Shown here piece after piece: positions 34,791 through 43,244 of a DNA stretch of 46,602 nt. The number at the start of each line of letters is the position of its first letter. The stretch's first letter is position 1. Position numbers and translations under genes: made by a program. The DNA comes from Soonwooa sp. (GTDB taxonomy: Bacteria; Bacteroidota; Bacteroidia; Flavobacteriales; Weeksellaceae), in contig NZ_JASLDS010000009.1 of the NCBI RefSeq assembly GCF_030151385.1, forward strand, positions 1 to 46,602, given 5' to 3'. The notes under the pieces were generated by a model, which saw nothing but the letters and a program-made list of their open reading frames with translations, was not told the DNA's origin and ran no database searches.

Positions 34791-35688
34791 ACCGACTATT
34801 GTACCGCAAGAAATCAGAAATCTGATTTATACCATACGTGGCAAACAAGTGATGTTGGATAGCGACCTCGCTACGCTGTATCAGGTGGAAACAAAGAACC
34901 TTAATAAAGCCGTAAAACGGAATATCAACAGGTTTCCTGCTTCTTTCTGCTTTCAACTGAACAAAGAAGAGCTTGAAAACTTGAGGTTCCAAATTGGAAC
35001 CTCAAGTTTAAATTATGGTGGAAGACGTTATCTTCCCAACGTTTTTTCGGATATGGGAATCGCGATGGCTTCTGCTATTCTACGTTCAGATATAGCTATC
35101 AAAATCAGTGTTGAGATTATGGAAGCTTTTGTAGAAATGCGAAAAATGCTTATCAGCAATGCTTCTTTGTTTCATCGTTTGGATAATATCGAGTTAAAGC
35201 AACTGGAAGCCGACCAAAAATTTGAAGAGATTTTTAAGGCATTGGAAAGCGACAAGCTCCACAGCGAAAAAGGCATTTTTTACAACGGGCAGGTATTTGA
35301 TGCCTACGCCTTTGTTTCCGATATTATCCGAAATGCTAAAAACTCTATTATCTTACTGGATAATTACGTGGATGATACCGTGCTGACTTTATTGGGGAAA
35401 CGCAACCCCAATGTAACCGCTACTATCTACACTAAAAATATCAGCAATCAACTACGGTTGGATTTACAAAGGTACAACAGCCAATATCCGCCTATTGAAA
35501 TAGAAGTTTTCTCCGATGCTCACGACCGCTTTTTGATTATTGACGGTACGGAACTTTACCATATTGGAGCCTCGCTAAAAGACCTAGGTAAGAAATGGTT
35601 TGCCTTTTCCAGAATGGATGTTGAGATTGGTAAGATGCTCCAAATATTGAGTAAAAAACACCCCCTCCTAATAGGAGGGGGTAAATAG
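34780..35688 (+). CDS. ORF6N-domain protein with PLD-like C-terminal domain
   Basis: 302 residues from the ATG at 34780, where the domain begins (MENKPTIVPQEIRNLIYTIRGKQVMLDSDLATLYQ). An upstream ATG at 34726 would overlap topB by 65 bases and adds no domain. Residues ~8-125 form the KilA-N-related ORF6N domain, a DNA-binding module of phage antirepressors. Residues ~165-300 resemble a phospholipase D-like fold with H248-x-R250-x4-D255, an HKD motif in which Lys is Arg, and a following IGASLKDLG. The function is unknown, probably regulatory or antiphage. A perfect palindrome lies inside the gene, and a GC-rich hairpin overlaps its 3' end. Confidence 0.85.
   Translation: MENKPTIVPQEIRNLIYTIRGKQVMLDSDLATLYQVETKNLNKAVKRNINRFPASFCFQLNKEELENLRFQIGTSSLNYGGRRYLPNVFSDMGIAMASAILRSDIAIKISVEIMEAFVEMRKMLISNASLFHRLDNIELKQLEADQKFEEIFKALESDKLHSEKGIFYNGQVFDAYAFVSDIIRNAKNSIILLDNYVDDTVLTLLGKRNPNVTATIYTKNISNQLRLDLQRYNSQYPPIEIEVFSDAHDRFLIIDGTELYHIGASLKDLGKKWFAFSRMDVEIGKMLQILSKKHPLLIGGGK
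34977..35009. repeat. Perfect 33-nt palindrome inside the ORF6N gene
   Basis: Arms AAACTTGAGGTTCCAA and TTGGAACCTCAAGTTT are perfect 16-bp inverted copies around one A. It encodes ENLRFQIGTSSL, at the end of the ORF6N core. Confidence 0.8.
35660..35682. terminator. GC-rich hairpin at the ORF6N 3' end
   Basis: CCCCCTCC-taata-GGAGGGGG, with the ORF6N stop codon 6 bp beyond. It could terminate the plus-strand transcript (only a weak T-stretch follows), or, on the minus strand, end the hsdM transcript where a TTTTTT run follows. It marks the junction between the ICE backbone and the restriction cargo. Confidence 0.55.
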
Positions 35689-35698
35689 TATTTCATAA

Positions 35699-37327
35699 TT
35701 AAATAGTTTTCAAACCTAATTCTTTTAAAAATTTATTGTGTTTGTCAGTACTTGTTTTGATTTTTTCATTTATAGCTTCAAGTTTGCTATTAACATCGTT
35801 CAAATCAATTTCAACATCATCCTCTGCAGTGCTAACGTATCTCGAAATATTGAGATTAAAATTATTCTTTTTAATTTCATCCATAGAAACTCTACGAGCA
35901 TACCTTTCAATATTTTTAGGTCTAAATTGATAAGTATCAACGATTCTCTTAATATGTTCTGGCTCTAAAGAATTTTGTCTTTTTCCTGGTTTATATTGTT
36001 CGGAAGCATTAATAAATAAAATATCATCGTGCTTTTTACACTTCTTTAAAACCAAAATACAAACTGGAATACCTGTTGAATAGAATAGATTAGAAGGTAA
36101 TCCAATAACTGTATCTATATGATTATCTTTTAACAGCTTAGTTCTAATACGTTCTTCTGCTCCACCACGAAATAAAACACCATGCGGTAAAATTATAGCC
36201 ATAGTACCTTCATCACTTAGGAAATGAAAGCCATGTAACAAAAACGCAAAATCTGCAGCAGATTTGGGAGCTAGTCCATGACTTTTAAAGCGAAAATCTT
36301 CAGCCATAGCATCATTTGGCTCCCAACGTAAGCTAAAGGGCGGATTAGCAACAATTGCATCAAATTCTACTTTCTTACTTGGGTTCATTTCATTCAACAG
36401 ATCCCAATGATTTAGTAAGGTATCACCGTGAAATATTTCAAACTCGGTATCTTTCATGCCGTGTAAAAGCATATTCATTCGGGCAAGGTTATAAGTAGTG
36501 ATATTCTTCTCTTGTCCATATATTTTATTGACAGTACCCTTTGCATTTCTAATTTGGTTTCTCACATTCAATAACAAGGATCCCGAACCACATGCAAAAT
36601 CAAGTACTTTGTCTAGCTTATCCTTTTTCCCAGACGATGGATCTTGACTATCAAGCGTAACAATTTCTGATAGAATGGTTGAAATTTCCTGTGGAGTATA
36701 AAATTCACCAGCTTTTTTACCTGAGCCTGCTGCAAACTGCCCAATCAAATACTCATATGCATCTCCTAAGGTATCTGTATCAGTAGAAAAGTCAGCTATA
36801 CCTTCAGAAATTTTCTGAATGATATTGCAAAGTGTTTTATTCCTGTCTGTATTAGTTTTTCCTAATTTATCAGAGTTTAGGTTAATTTCAGAGAATAACC
36901 CTTGAAAAGCACTGTCAAAAGATTCATCTTGAATATATTTAAAACCTTTATTTAAAGTAGGTAATAATTCATCATCTTGGGTTCTTGCCATCTCAGTGAT
37001 ATTACTCCACAAATATTGCGGTTTTATCACATAGTGAACCTTTCTTCTCATTTGTTTCTCAAATTCCTCGATATCATCATTATTACTCTCATACCATAAT
37101 TGAAGAGGTGTTGTAACACCAAATTTTGAAACGATATTTGAATCCGTTTGAGGATAGTCTGAGCCTAATTCTTTTTTAGCAGCTTCTTCATAATTACTTG
37201 ATAGGTATCTTAGAAATAAGAACGATAGCATATAATCACGGAAATCATCCGCATTCATTGCACCTCGTAATTCGTTTGCTATATCCCAAAGGGCTTTACC
37301 CAATTTTTGTTGCTCTTTTTGTGTCAT
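35699..37327 (-). CDS. hsdM: Type I restriction-modification DNA methyltransferase subunit HsdM
   Basis: N6-adenine methyltransferase subunit of a type I R-M complex. 542 residues from the ATG at 37327 (MTQKEQQKLGKALWDIANELRG). The frame extends 15 codons upstream into the previous gene without homology. The N-terminal HsdM_N helical domain (~1-150) is followed by the class I SAM fold: GEFYTPQEIS (~207-216), motif I LDFACGSGSLL (~242-252) and motif IV N328-P-P-F331. It starts 1 bp after the ATPase stop and is the last gene of the operon, an unusual place for hsdM. Confidence 0.95.
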   Translation of the reverse strand: MTQKEQQKLGKALWDIANELRGAMNADDFRDYMLSFLFLRYLSSNYEEAAKKELGSDYPQTDSNIVSKFGVTTPLQLWYESNNDDIEEFEKQMRRKVHYVIKPQYLWSNITEMARTQDDELLPTLNKGFKYIQDESFDSAFQGLFSEINLNSDKLGKTNTDRNKTLCNIIQKISEGIADFSTDTDTLGDAYEYLIGQFAAGSGKKAGEFYTPQEISTILSEIVTLDSQDPSSGKKDKLDKVLDFACGSGSLLLNVRNQIRNAKGTVNKIYGQEKNITTYNLARMNMLLHGMKDTEFEIFHGDTLLNHWDLLNEMNPSKKVEFDAIVANPPFSLRWEPNDAMAEDFRFKSHGLAPKSAADFAFLLHGFHFLSDEGTMAIILPHGVLFRGGAEERIRTKLLKDNHIDTVIGLPSNLFYSTGIPVCILVLKKCKKHDDILFINASEQYKPGKRQNSLEPEHIKRIVDTYQFRPKNIERYARRVSMDEIKKNNFNLNISRYVSTAEDDVEIDLNDVNSKLEAINEKIKTSTDKHNKFLKELGLKTI

Positions 37328-37328
37328 T

Positions 37329-38555
37329 TTAACTGTTTGATTGATCAGGTTCCACAATTGGAACCACTTCATTTGATACTGTTGGCACAGCTTGTGCTAC
37401 TTCTGGTTGTGGAGATTCTGCTGCCACTTCTTCTTCAAAGATTAATGGAAAATAAAATTCATACTTATCAGTAAAGGCTTTAAGAATTCTTTTAAAAAGG
37501 TCTTTATTATCATCACCCATTTCCACGGGATCGAAGATTGAATACTTTCCGTGACTAAAAAGTTGCAATGCTCTTTCAAAAAGCACTTCATCCTCCATTC
37601 CATCAATACATTTATCGATTTTATCATAACCAAAAAATGTTGCAGTTTTTTCTAAAACACTTCGTAACGAATTAAAATGATAAGTATATATTTTGTTGGA
37701 TATAGCGATTTTCTTTAGCTCACTAAGTGTTGCGATGTGATGGAAAAATGGAGTATCACTGGTGTCTTGCAAAGCATACCCGCTAGGTTTTTTACAATGT
37801 AAAAAGTATCGTTTATTTTTTACCTTTCTTCCAAATTCATTATACAAAACATTGAAAAATAAGCTATGGTGTGTAGAAATTACAGTTTTGATTTCGTTAC
37901 TTTCAGTTGTTAGCAGGTTGCATAAATCGCAGGCTACTGCTATAGCATTATTTTCATCGAGTGAAGAAATTGGATCGTCAATATAAATATACTTTACCCA
38001 GCTGTAAGCGGGGTCTTTATCAATTGCTAATTGGCAGATTGCAAGAAAGAAACACCAAATAAATAACGTTTCTTCTCCTCTTGAAATCTTAATATTTTCA
38101 ACAGTCTGCTCATTTCCTTCAACAACGATACTTCTGGAGAAAGTCACCGTCGAAGTATCATAATTAATATCGAATTTTAAATCTACGTAGTTATTGAAAA
38201 ATGCTTCGATTTTAGCATCAAACTCTAACTCGTGTAATCCGTCAAAAAAAGCTGAATCCGCATTTAAATTTAATACCCTATTGGTGTCGTTCTCTAAATC
38301 GTTATTCCAAGAAAATAAGTCTTCTGTAAAAGCATTAAAATACAAAGTATCTCTGTTTGTTACATTTCCTTCTGCATCAAACTCTTTACCTGCCTGCTTA
38401 AAATCCATGGAAAGTCGGGTTTTTCCAGTGCCGTTGTGGGCAAAAAAGAGAACCAAATCTTTCATTGGGCGATGATCGCCCGTTAAATCCTTTCTGAAAT
38501 GCTGAGCAACTTCTTCTAAGGTTGTAAAATTGATTAATTCGTTTTTATTACTCAT
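37329..38555 (-). CDS. PrrC-like ABC-type ATPase, candidate anticodon nuclease
   Basis: 408 residues (E. coli PrrC is 396). Residues 1-~240 form an ABC ATPase head: Walker A NGTGKT (41-46), signature ISRGE (157-161), Walker B YIYIDDP with D-loop SSLD (190-200), and the H-switch STHH (227-230). The rest matches the toxic part of PrrC by pattern: R298-x3-E302 followed 33 residues later by H335 (LFSHGKYS). PrrC uses R320-x3-E324 and H356, 32 residues apart. PrrC cuts the tRNA-Lys anticodon loop when its EcoprrI (type I R-M) partner is disturbed. The location here, between hsdS and hsdM, fits the same guard arrangement. The C-terminal tail (~375-408) is acidic and Pro/Val-rich. The wider AAA_13 family also contains non-nucleases, so nuclease activity is inference. 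Confidence 0.75.
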   Translation of the reverse strand: MSNKNELINFTTLEEVAQHFRKDLTGDHRPMKDLVLFFAHNGTGKTRLSMDFKQAGKEFDAEGNVTNRDTLYFNAFTEDLFSWNNDLENDTNRVLNLNADSAFFDGLHELEFDAKIEAFFNNYVDLKFDINYDTSTVTFSRSIVVEGNEQTVENIKISRGEETLFIWCFFLAICQLAIDKDPAYSWVKYIYIDDPISSLDENNAIAVACDLCNLLTTESNEIKTVISTHHSLFFNVLYNEFGRKVKNKRYFLHCKKPSGYALQDTSDTPFFHHIATLSELKKIAISNKIYTYHFNSLRSVLEKTATFFGYDKIDKCIDGMEDEVLFERALQLFSHGKYSIFDPVEMGDDNKDLFKRILKAFTDKYEFYFPLIFEEEVAAESPQPEVAQAVPTVSNEVVPIVEPDQSNS

Positions 38556-38558
38556 GCC

Positions 38559-39845
38559 CTAATCTTTCATTTTTGGAAATAGACATTGCATCAATCCTTT
38601 TTTATGTAATCTCAATTGATCTATTTTTTTAGTTTGTGCAATAATTAGCTCATCTAAAGAAGACAAGCAAGAAGCTATTTTTTTTTGTTCTTTTTGATTT
38701 TTGGGAAACGAAATCAAGATTTCTGAAATTCTTGTGGCAGAAATTCCTAATACTTTTGCTCCTTGTGACTCTCTCTGAATTTGTCTTCTTATCCAAGCTG
38801 ATTTAAATAAATAACCTCCGAAACCAATAGCTAACTCGCTCTTCTTTTGCCTCGCCAGCAATGTATGAAGTCCTGAAACTAGTTTTTGTCCATCAAGATT
38901 GACAATCTCAATACTTTTGCCGATGTCATTCAAGTCCTCCGAAGCGTCTGCAAAAACGATATCACCTTCAATACAATAACTGTCTTCTTTTATTTTATCT
39001 ATTGATATATCTTCATTGATAAATGGAACATATTCATTTGTAATGTCGAATAAAGTGGAAAATTTCGTATGAATATCTCCATAGTGTATATTCTTTACAT
39101 TTCCAGCTTCATAGTTTAAATTATCTCTTGAAAATGAATTCGTGATGTAAAACCTATAAACTTTTCCTAACGATGTTTGAATCCATTCTACATCATTTTC
39201 AAATTCTGGGAATCGATGCTTTGGTTTTTTTTCTCCTTTTTGAGGAAATAGATTCTGCATCAATCCCTTTTTATGTTCTTCTAATAAGTCTAACCTTTCA
39301 ATGTGACCTTCAATAATTTCGTCTAAAGAAGAAACAAATTCAGATATTTTCGCCTGTTCTTTTGGATTTTTTGGAAGCAAGACTGGACAATTTAGAACAT
39401 CTTCATTTCGAAGATTAGTCTGTTTAACTCCATCATCGAAAGAAAGCAAGTAAGAATTCCTATTTAGTACATAATATAAAATTTTACTATTTACTTTTGT
39501 TGCTGTTAGCTTACATATCCTCTGATTAACAGTAAACTTATTATTTTCTTCAACATAAAAACATTTCGCTATTGCTTTTCCATTTGGCACATCGCTAAGC
39601 ACCATTAAAACATCATCTTTATTGGCCAAACAATTAGCATTGTCTGTGTATTTTCTGACTTTTCCGTCCGAAGAAATAAATTTTGAGTTTACAACAATAT
39701 AAGCTCCGTCTTCTATTATATTTTGTTCGTGTGCTTTTCCATTTTCATAACTTGCAACTTGACTTACGACAAGTTTTTCCCAATCTCCATCATCAATAAA
39801 TTCAGGAAAACGCAATTCTGGTATCAAAGTATTTTCGTTATTCAT
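38559..39845 (-). CDS. hsdS: Type I restriction specificity subunit HsdS
   Basis: 428 residues with two target-recognition domains (~20-160 and ~225-385). Each is followed by a conserved helix ending HKKGLMQNLFPQ (first half) or HKKGLMQCLFPK (second half), the normal pseudo-twofold plan. The linker KPKHRFPEFENDVEW restarts the pattern ELRFPEF...DWE of the N-terminus. It recognises the two halves of a bipartite DNA site, and the sequence of that site cannot be read from the protein. The start overlaps the hsdR stop by 8 bases. The ATPase gene begins 3 bases after its stop. Confidence 0.93.
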   Translation of the reverse strand: MNNENTLIPELRFPEFIDDGDWEKLVVSQVASYENGKAHEQNIIEDGAYIVVNSKFISSDGKVRKYTDNANCLANKDDVLMVLSDVPNGKAIAKCFYVEENNKFTVNQRICKLTATKVNSKILYYVLNRNSYLLSFDDGVKQTNLRNEDVLNCPVLLPKNPKEQAKISEFVSSLDEIIEGHIERLDLLEEHKKGLMQNLFPQKGEKKPKHRFPEFENDVEWIQTSLGKVYRFYITNSFSRDNLNYEAGNVKNIHYGDIHTKFSTLFDITNEYVPFINEDISIDKIKEDSYCIEGDIVFADASEDLNDIGKSIEIVNLDGQKLVSGLHTLLARQKKSELAIGFGGYLFKSAWIRRQIQRESQGAKVLGISATRISEILISFPKNQKEQKKIASCLSSLDELIIAQTKKIDQLRLHKKGLMQCLFPKMKD

Positions 39846-42840
39846 AAGCTGCTAATCCTGCTATTTCACGCCCTTGGGCTAATTTCTTTAGTTGTGGTAA
39901 TAAATCTTCCATTAATGCCAATTCTCTCACTCTACGTTCTTTCCAATTCAACTGTAATGGTTCTAATAAATCCGTTAGTTTTTCACCATCGAAAATCATT
40001 CGAGAAACAATCTTATCCACAAACACTTTCAAGTCTGCGGTTTGAAGTCCATATTTCGCTGCTATAGTTGCTAGTTCTTGATTGTATTTTTCATCCTTAA
40101 ACAGATCATACATTTTCTTAAGCTCTTCGGCAGTATGACCAGTAGTCCAATCCAGAGCACTGATAAACTCAGTCAAATCTATTTGCTCTTCCATTAGGTT
40201 AGAGTTAGCACTTAAAAGACTAATGACCTGTGCCTTTGTCATTTTCTGCTTTGAGGACTTCTTCTGTGTGCTATCAGCAATCAAATTCATGATATAGTCA
40301 TAATCAATCACAGCAGAAGCAAACAGAACGAACTCAAAATCCAATTGTTGAATTTCTGCCGGTGCGTTATCTCCCTCTTTTTCCTGTCTTTTTTGAAATT
40401 TCTTAGCAGTTTCTATATAAGAGCTACGGAAATCCTGAAAAGTTTCTTTCGGTAAAAGAGATTCAATTTCTACTCTTTGCTCGTCATTCAAATCCGTAAA
40501 TTGATCTAACTGTAATTTGAAACGTTGGACTTCTTTAAAGTTTTCGATAAATGCTATTTTTGCTGCATCGCCTTTTAAATTGTAAACATCATCAGGTTTC
40601 ATTGAAAGACTATTGTCTTCCATGAACTTGTTTAATTTCTCTATTGCCCCTTTAAACTTATCCATTACAACCGGAGCGGGATCTATCAGCCATATTTCTC
40701 TTGGATTATTTACTTTCTCACCAGAAAATAAAGCAATTGCTTGATTTACTTCATCCTGTTGTGAGCGAAAATCAAGAATATTGCCATACGGTTTGGTATC
40801 ATTCAAAACTCGATTCGTTCTTGAAAAAGCTTGAATAAGACCGTGATATTTGAGGTTTTTATCTACATACAGTGTATTCAGATATTTCGAATCAAATCCA
40901 GTAAGTAGCATATCGACCACGATTGTAATATCAATCTTATGTTTATGGGCATATTCTTTATTACTGTATTTCTGATCTTTGATTCGCCTTTGAACATCCT
41001 GATAGTAAATATCAAATTCGTTAATAGTATGGTTTGTTCCAAACTGTTTATTGTAATCGGATATGATATCAGTCAATGCTTTTTTCTTTTCCTCAGGATT
41101 GTGCTTGTTGTCTTCTTTTTCCTGTGCTAGGTCGTCCTGAAGCTGTTTGATGTCCGCGGCATTCTTTTGACTTTGTTGGTCACCTTCTTTGGCAATCAAT
41201 TGTGCTGGAGGAGAAAATACACAAGCTATATTTAAAGATGAATAATTAGGATCATTTGAATATTTCTTCTCCTGAATTTCTTTAAATAAGCGATGATACT
41301 CAATAGCACTATTAATGGATGATGTTGCCAAAACAGCATTAAATTTTCTGTTATTTGTTGCAGCTTCATGTTTTTCTAAAATAGCTTCTACCACTGCCTG
41401 TTGTGCTATAGCTTCTCCGGGCTTTGCATTTTGGCTACCTTGACCTTTGAAATAATCTATATGAAAACGAAGGACGTTCTTGTCTTCTATGGCATGGGTA
41501 ATGGTATAAGCATGCAATTCCTTCTCAAAGATATCCTTGGTAGTTTTGTAGGAACCATATTCACCTTCCCGAATATTGTACGTTGCATTATCATCAAAAA
41601 TAGGAGTTCCTGTAAAACCAAATAATTGAGCATTTGGAAAAAATTCTTTTATCGCTTTATGGTTATCGCCAAATTGAGAACGGTGACATTCATCAAATAT
41701 GAATACCATTCTTTTATTGCGTAAAGGTTCTAATCGCTCTTTATAATTCTTCTTATTAGTTCCATCAAGAGCCAATCCTAATTTCTGTATGGTAGTGACT
41801 ATTACTTTATCCGCATAGTCGGAAGAAAGTAATCGCTTTACTAATGTTTCGGTATTGGTATTCTCTTCAACACTTCCTTCTTGAAATTTATTAAATTCTT
41901 CACGAGTTTGTCGATCAAGGTCTTTACGATCAACCACAAACAAACACTTTTCGATGTCAGGATTACTTTTTAATAAAATCGATGCTTTGAAGGATGTTAA
42001 GGTTTTGCCACTTCCAGTTGTGTGCCATATATAGCCATTACCTCTATTGTCTTTAATACAGTCAACAATTGCTTTTACCGCATAAATTTGGTAAGGTCGC
42101 ATCACTAGCAATTTTTGCTCACTCTCAACCAAAACCATATATTTACTGATCATCTCACCGAGCGTACATTTTGAGAGAAACTTTTCAGTGAAATCATACA
42201 GATTATTAATCTTCTTATTATTGATATCAGCTAACTCATACACCGGTAGAAACTGTTCATCGGCGTTAAATGCAAAGTGTTGGTTTTTGTTATTGGCAAA
42301 GTAAAGCGTTCTACCTCCATTGCTAACAATAAATAATTGCATGTAACAAAGCAGAGAGTTACTATATCCATTACCGGGTTCATTTTTATAATCAACAATT
42401 TGCTGCATGGCTTTCCTGTGGGAAATATCTCCTTTTTTTAGTTCAATTTGAACAACTGGTAAACCATTAATGAGTAAAATAATGTCATATCGCTGATGGC
42501 TATTTTCGGTATTAACTCGTAACTGATTGATGACCTCAAAATCATTCTTACACCATTGCTTATTATTTACCAAAGTATAATGTAATGGAGTTCCATCCTC
42601 GCGTTGAAAATACTGTCTTTCACGTAATAGTTTGGAAGCGTCAAAAACATCTGGATTTATTATTTCCTCCCGTAAACGCAAGAATTCGTTATCTGTTAAT
42701 TTTACACGATTTAATTCCTCAAATTTCTGACGGAAATTTGATTCCAACGATTTCCTATCAACAATTTCAGGTCTATAGATATACTTAAGTCCTTTGAGTT
42801 GCTCAATTAAGCTAAGTTCAATTTGGTTCTCTTTGCTCAT
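39838..42840 (-). CDS. hsdR: Type I restriction endonuclease subunit HsdR
   Basis: DNA translocase and nuclease of the type I complex, 1000 residues. The N-terminal nuclease domain has D119...E133-L-K135 and the following Q146 (HRKAMQQIVDY), the PD-(D/E)xK set of HsdR. The SF2 motor has Walker A TTGSGKT (274-280), DECH (383-386), a GFTGTP motif (~413) and the QAFSRTNRVL motif VI. A C-terminal helical domain contacts HsdM. The start overlaps the XRE regulator stop by 4 bases (ATGA). All catalytic residues are intact. Confidence 0.95.
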   Translation of the reverse strand: MSKENQIELSLIEQLKGLKYIYRPEIVDRKSLESNFRQKFEELNRVKLTDNEFLRLREEIINPDVFDASKLLRERQYFQREDGTPLHYTLVNNKQWCKNDFEVINQLRVNTENSHQRYDIILLINGLPVVQIELKKGDISHRKAMQQIVDYKNEPGNGYSNSLLCYMQLFIVSNGGRTLYFANNKNQHFAFNADEQFLPVYELADINNKKINNLYDFTEKFLSKCTLGEMISKYMVLVESEQKLLVMRPYQIYAVKAIVDCIKDNRGNGYIWHTTGSGKTLTSFKASILLKSNPDIEKCLFVVDRKDLDRQTREEFNKFQEGSVEENTNTETLVKRLLSSDYADKVIVTTIQKLGLALDGTNKKNYKERLEPLRNKRMVFIFDECHRSQFGDNHKAIKEFFPNAQLFGFTGTPIFDDNATYNIREGEYGSYKTTKDIFEKELHAYTITHAIEDKNVLRFHIDYFKGQGSQNAKPGEAIAQQAVVEAILEKHEAATNNRKFNAVLATSSINSAIEYHRLFKEIQEKKYSNDPNYSSLNIACVFSPPAQLIAKEGDQQSQKNAADIKQLQDDLAQEKEDNKHNPEEKKKALTDIISDYNKQFGTNHTINEFDIYYQDVQRRIKDQKYSNKEYAHKHKIDITIVVDMLLTGFDSKYLNTLYVDKNLKYHGLIQAFSRTNRVLNDTKPYGNILDFRSQQDEVNQAIALFSGEKVNNPREIWLIDPAPVVMDKFKGAIEKLNKFMEDNSLSMKPDDVYNLKGDAAKIAFIENFKEVQRFKLQLDQFTDLNDEQRVEIESLLPKETFQDFRSSYIETAKKFQKRQEKEGDNAPAEIQQLDFEFVLFASAVIDYDYIMNLIADSTQKKSSKQKMTKAQVISLLSANSNLMEEQIDLTEFISALDWTTGHTAEELKKMYDLFKDEKYNQELATIAAKYGLQTADLKVFVDKIVSRMIFDGEKLTDLLEPLQLNWKERRVRELALMEDLLPQLKKLAQGREIAGLAAYE

Positions 42841-43025
42841 TGTTCTATTAATAAATCTTTGGCACTAACTCCAAGAATGTTTGCAATTTTATACAAGTCT
42901 TCAATACTAGGCTGTCTCACATTTCGGGCATACTCATTTATCGTATTGTAGCTTTTGTCCAATTTCTTTGCAAGCCATGCCTGTGAAATTCCCTTTTCCT
43001 TTAATACTTCTTTAATCCGGTTCAT
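42837..43025 (-). CDS. XRE-family regulator of the restriction operon
   Basis: 62 residues, essentially one Cro/C1-type HTH (GISQAWLAKKLDKSYNTINEYARNVRQPSIEDLYKIANILG, ~13-53). It is the first gene of the operon and is translationally coupled to hsdR. Small HTH controllers in front of R-M genes (C proteins) delay or cap restriction. Upstream direct and inverted repeats overlapping the promoter suggest autoregulation. Confidence 0.88.
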   Translation of the reverse strand: MNRIKEVLKEKGISQAWLAKKLDKSYNTINEYARNVRQPSIEDLYKIANILGVSAKDLLIEQ

Positions 43026-43051
43026 TTAATGCCTAATTAAATTTACAGTGT

Positions 43052-43098
43052 CAAATATAGTGAATATACAATAGTAAAAAGTGAAAATACCCACTATA
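43052..43098 (-). promoter_or_regulatory. Promoter/operator of the restriction operon
   Basis: On the minus strand, TATATTTG (43052-43059) is a full TAnnTTTG -7 box, 26 bp before the XRE start. Overlapping it are AGTGAATATAC (43059-43069) and its near copy AGTGAAAATAC (43080-43090), offset by 21 bp, about two helical turns. There is also an inverted pair TATAGTG (43056-43062) / CACTATA (43092-43098). This is the arrangement expected for an autoregulating controller protein. Confidence 0.5.
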
Positions 43099-43244
43099 TT
43101 ATCGGGTGTTTTCAAAATTCTTACGGGTTAATTCTGTATTACGCCAAATCCCGCCTCTCAAAGCCAAACCCTGCCACATCTTCAAAGGCACTTATCTACC
43201 GCTATAATTTTAGGCTTTCAGTAAAATTCTAAACAAAATATAGT

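Larger units (their letters stand above)
35689..43130 (-). other. AT-rich type I restriction-modification cargo with PrrC-like gene
   Basis: Five minus-strand genes, XRE (43025) > hsdR > hsdS > PrrC-like ATPase > hsdM (35699), with overlaps of 4 and 8 bases and gaps of 3 and 1 bases. The block is visibly more AT-rich than the plus-strand ICE genes on both sides and separates genes that are usually near neighbours (topB and the DUF1896-type gene). The block edges are inferred from the composition change. I found no flanking direct repeat. Confidence 0.75.
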
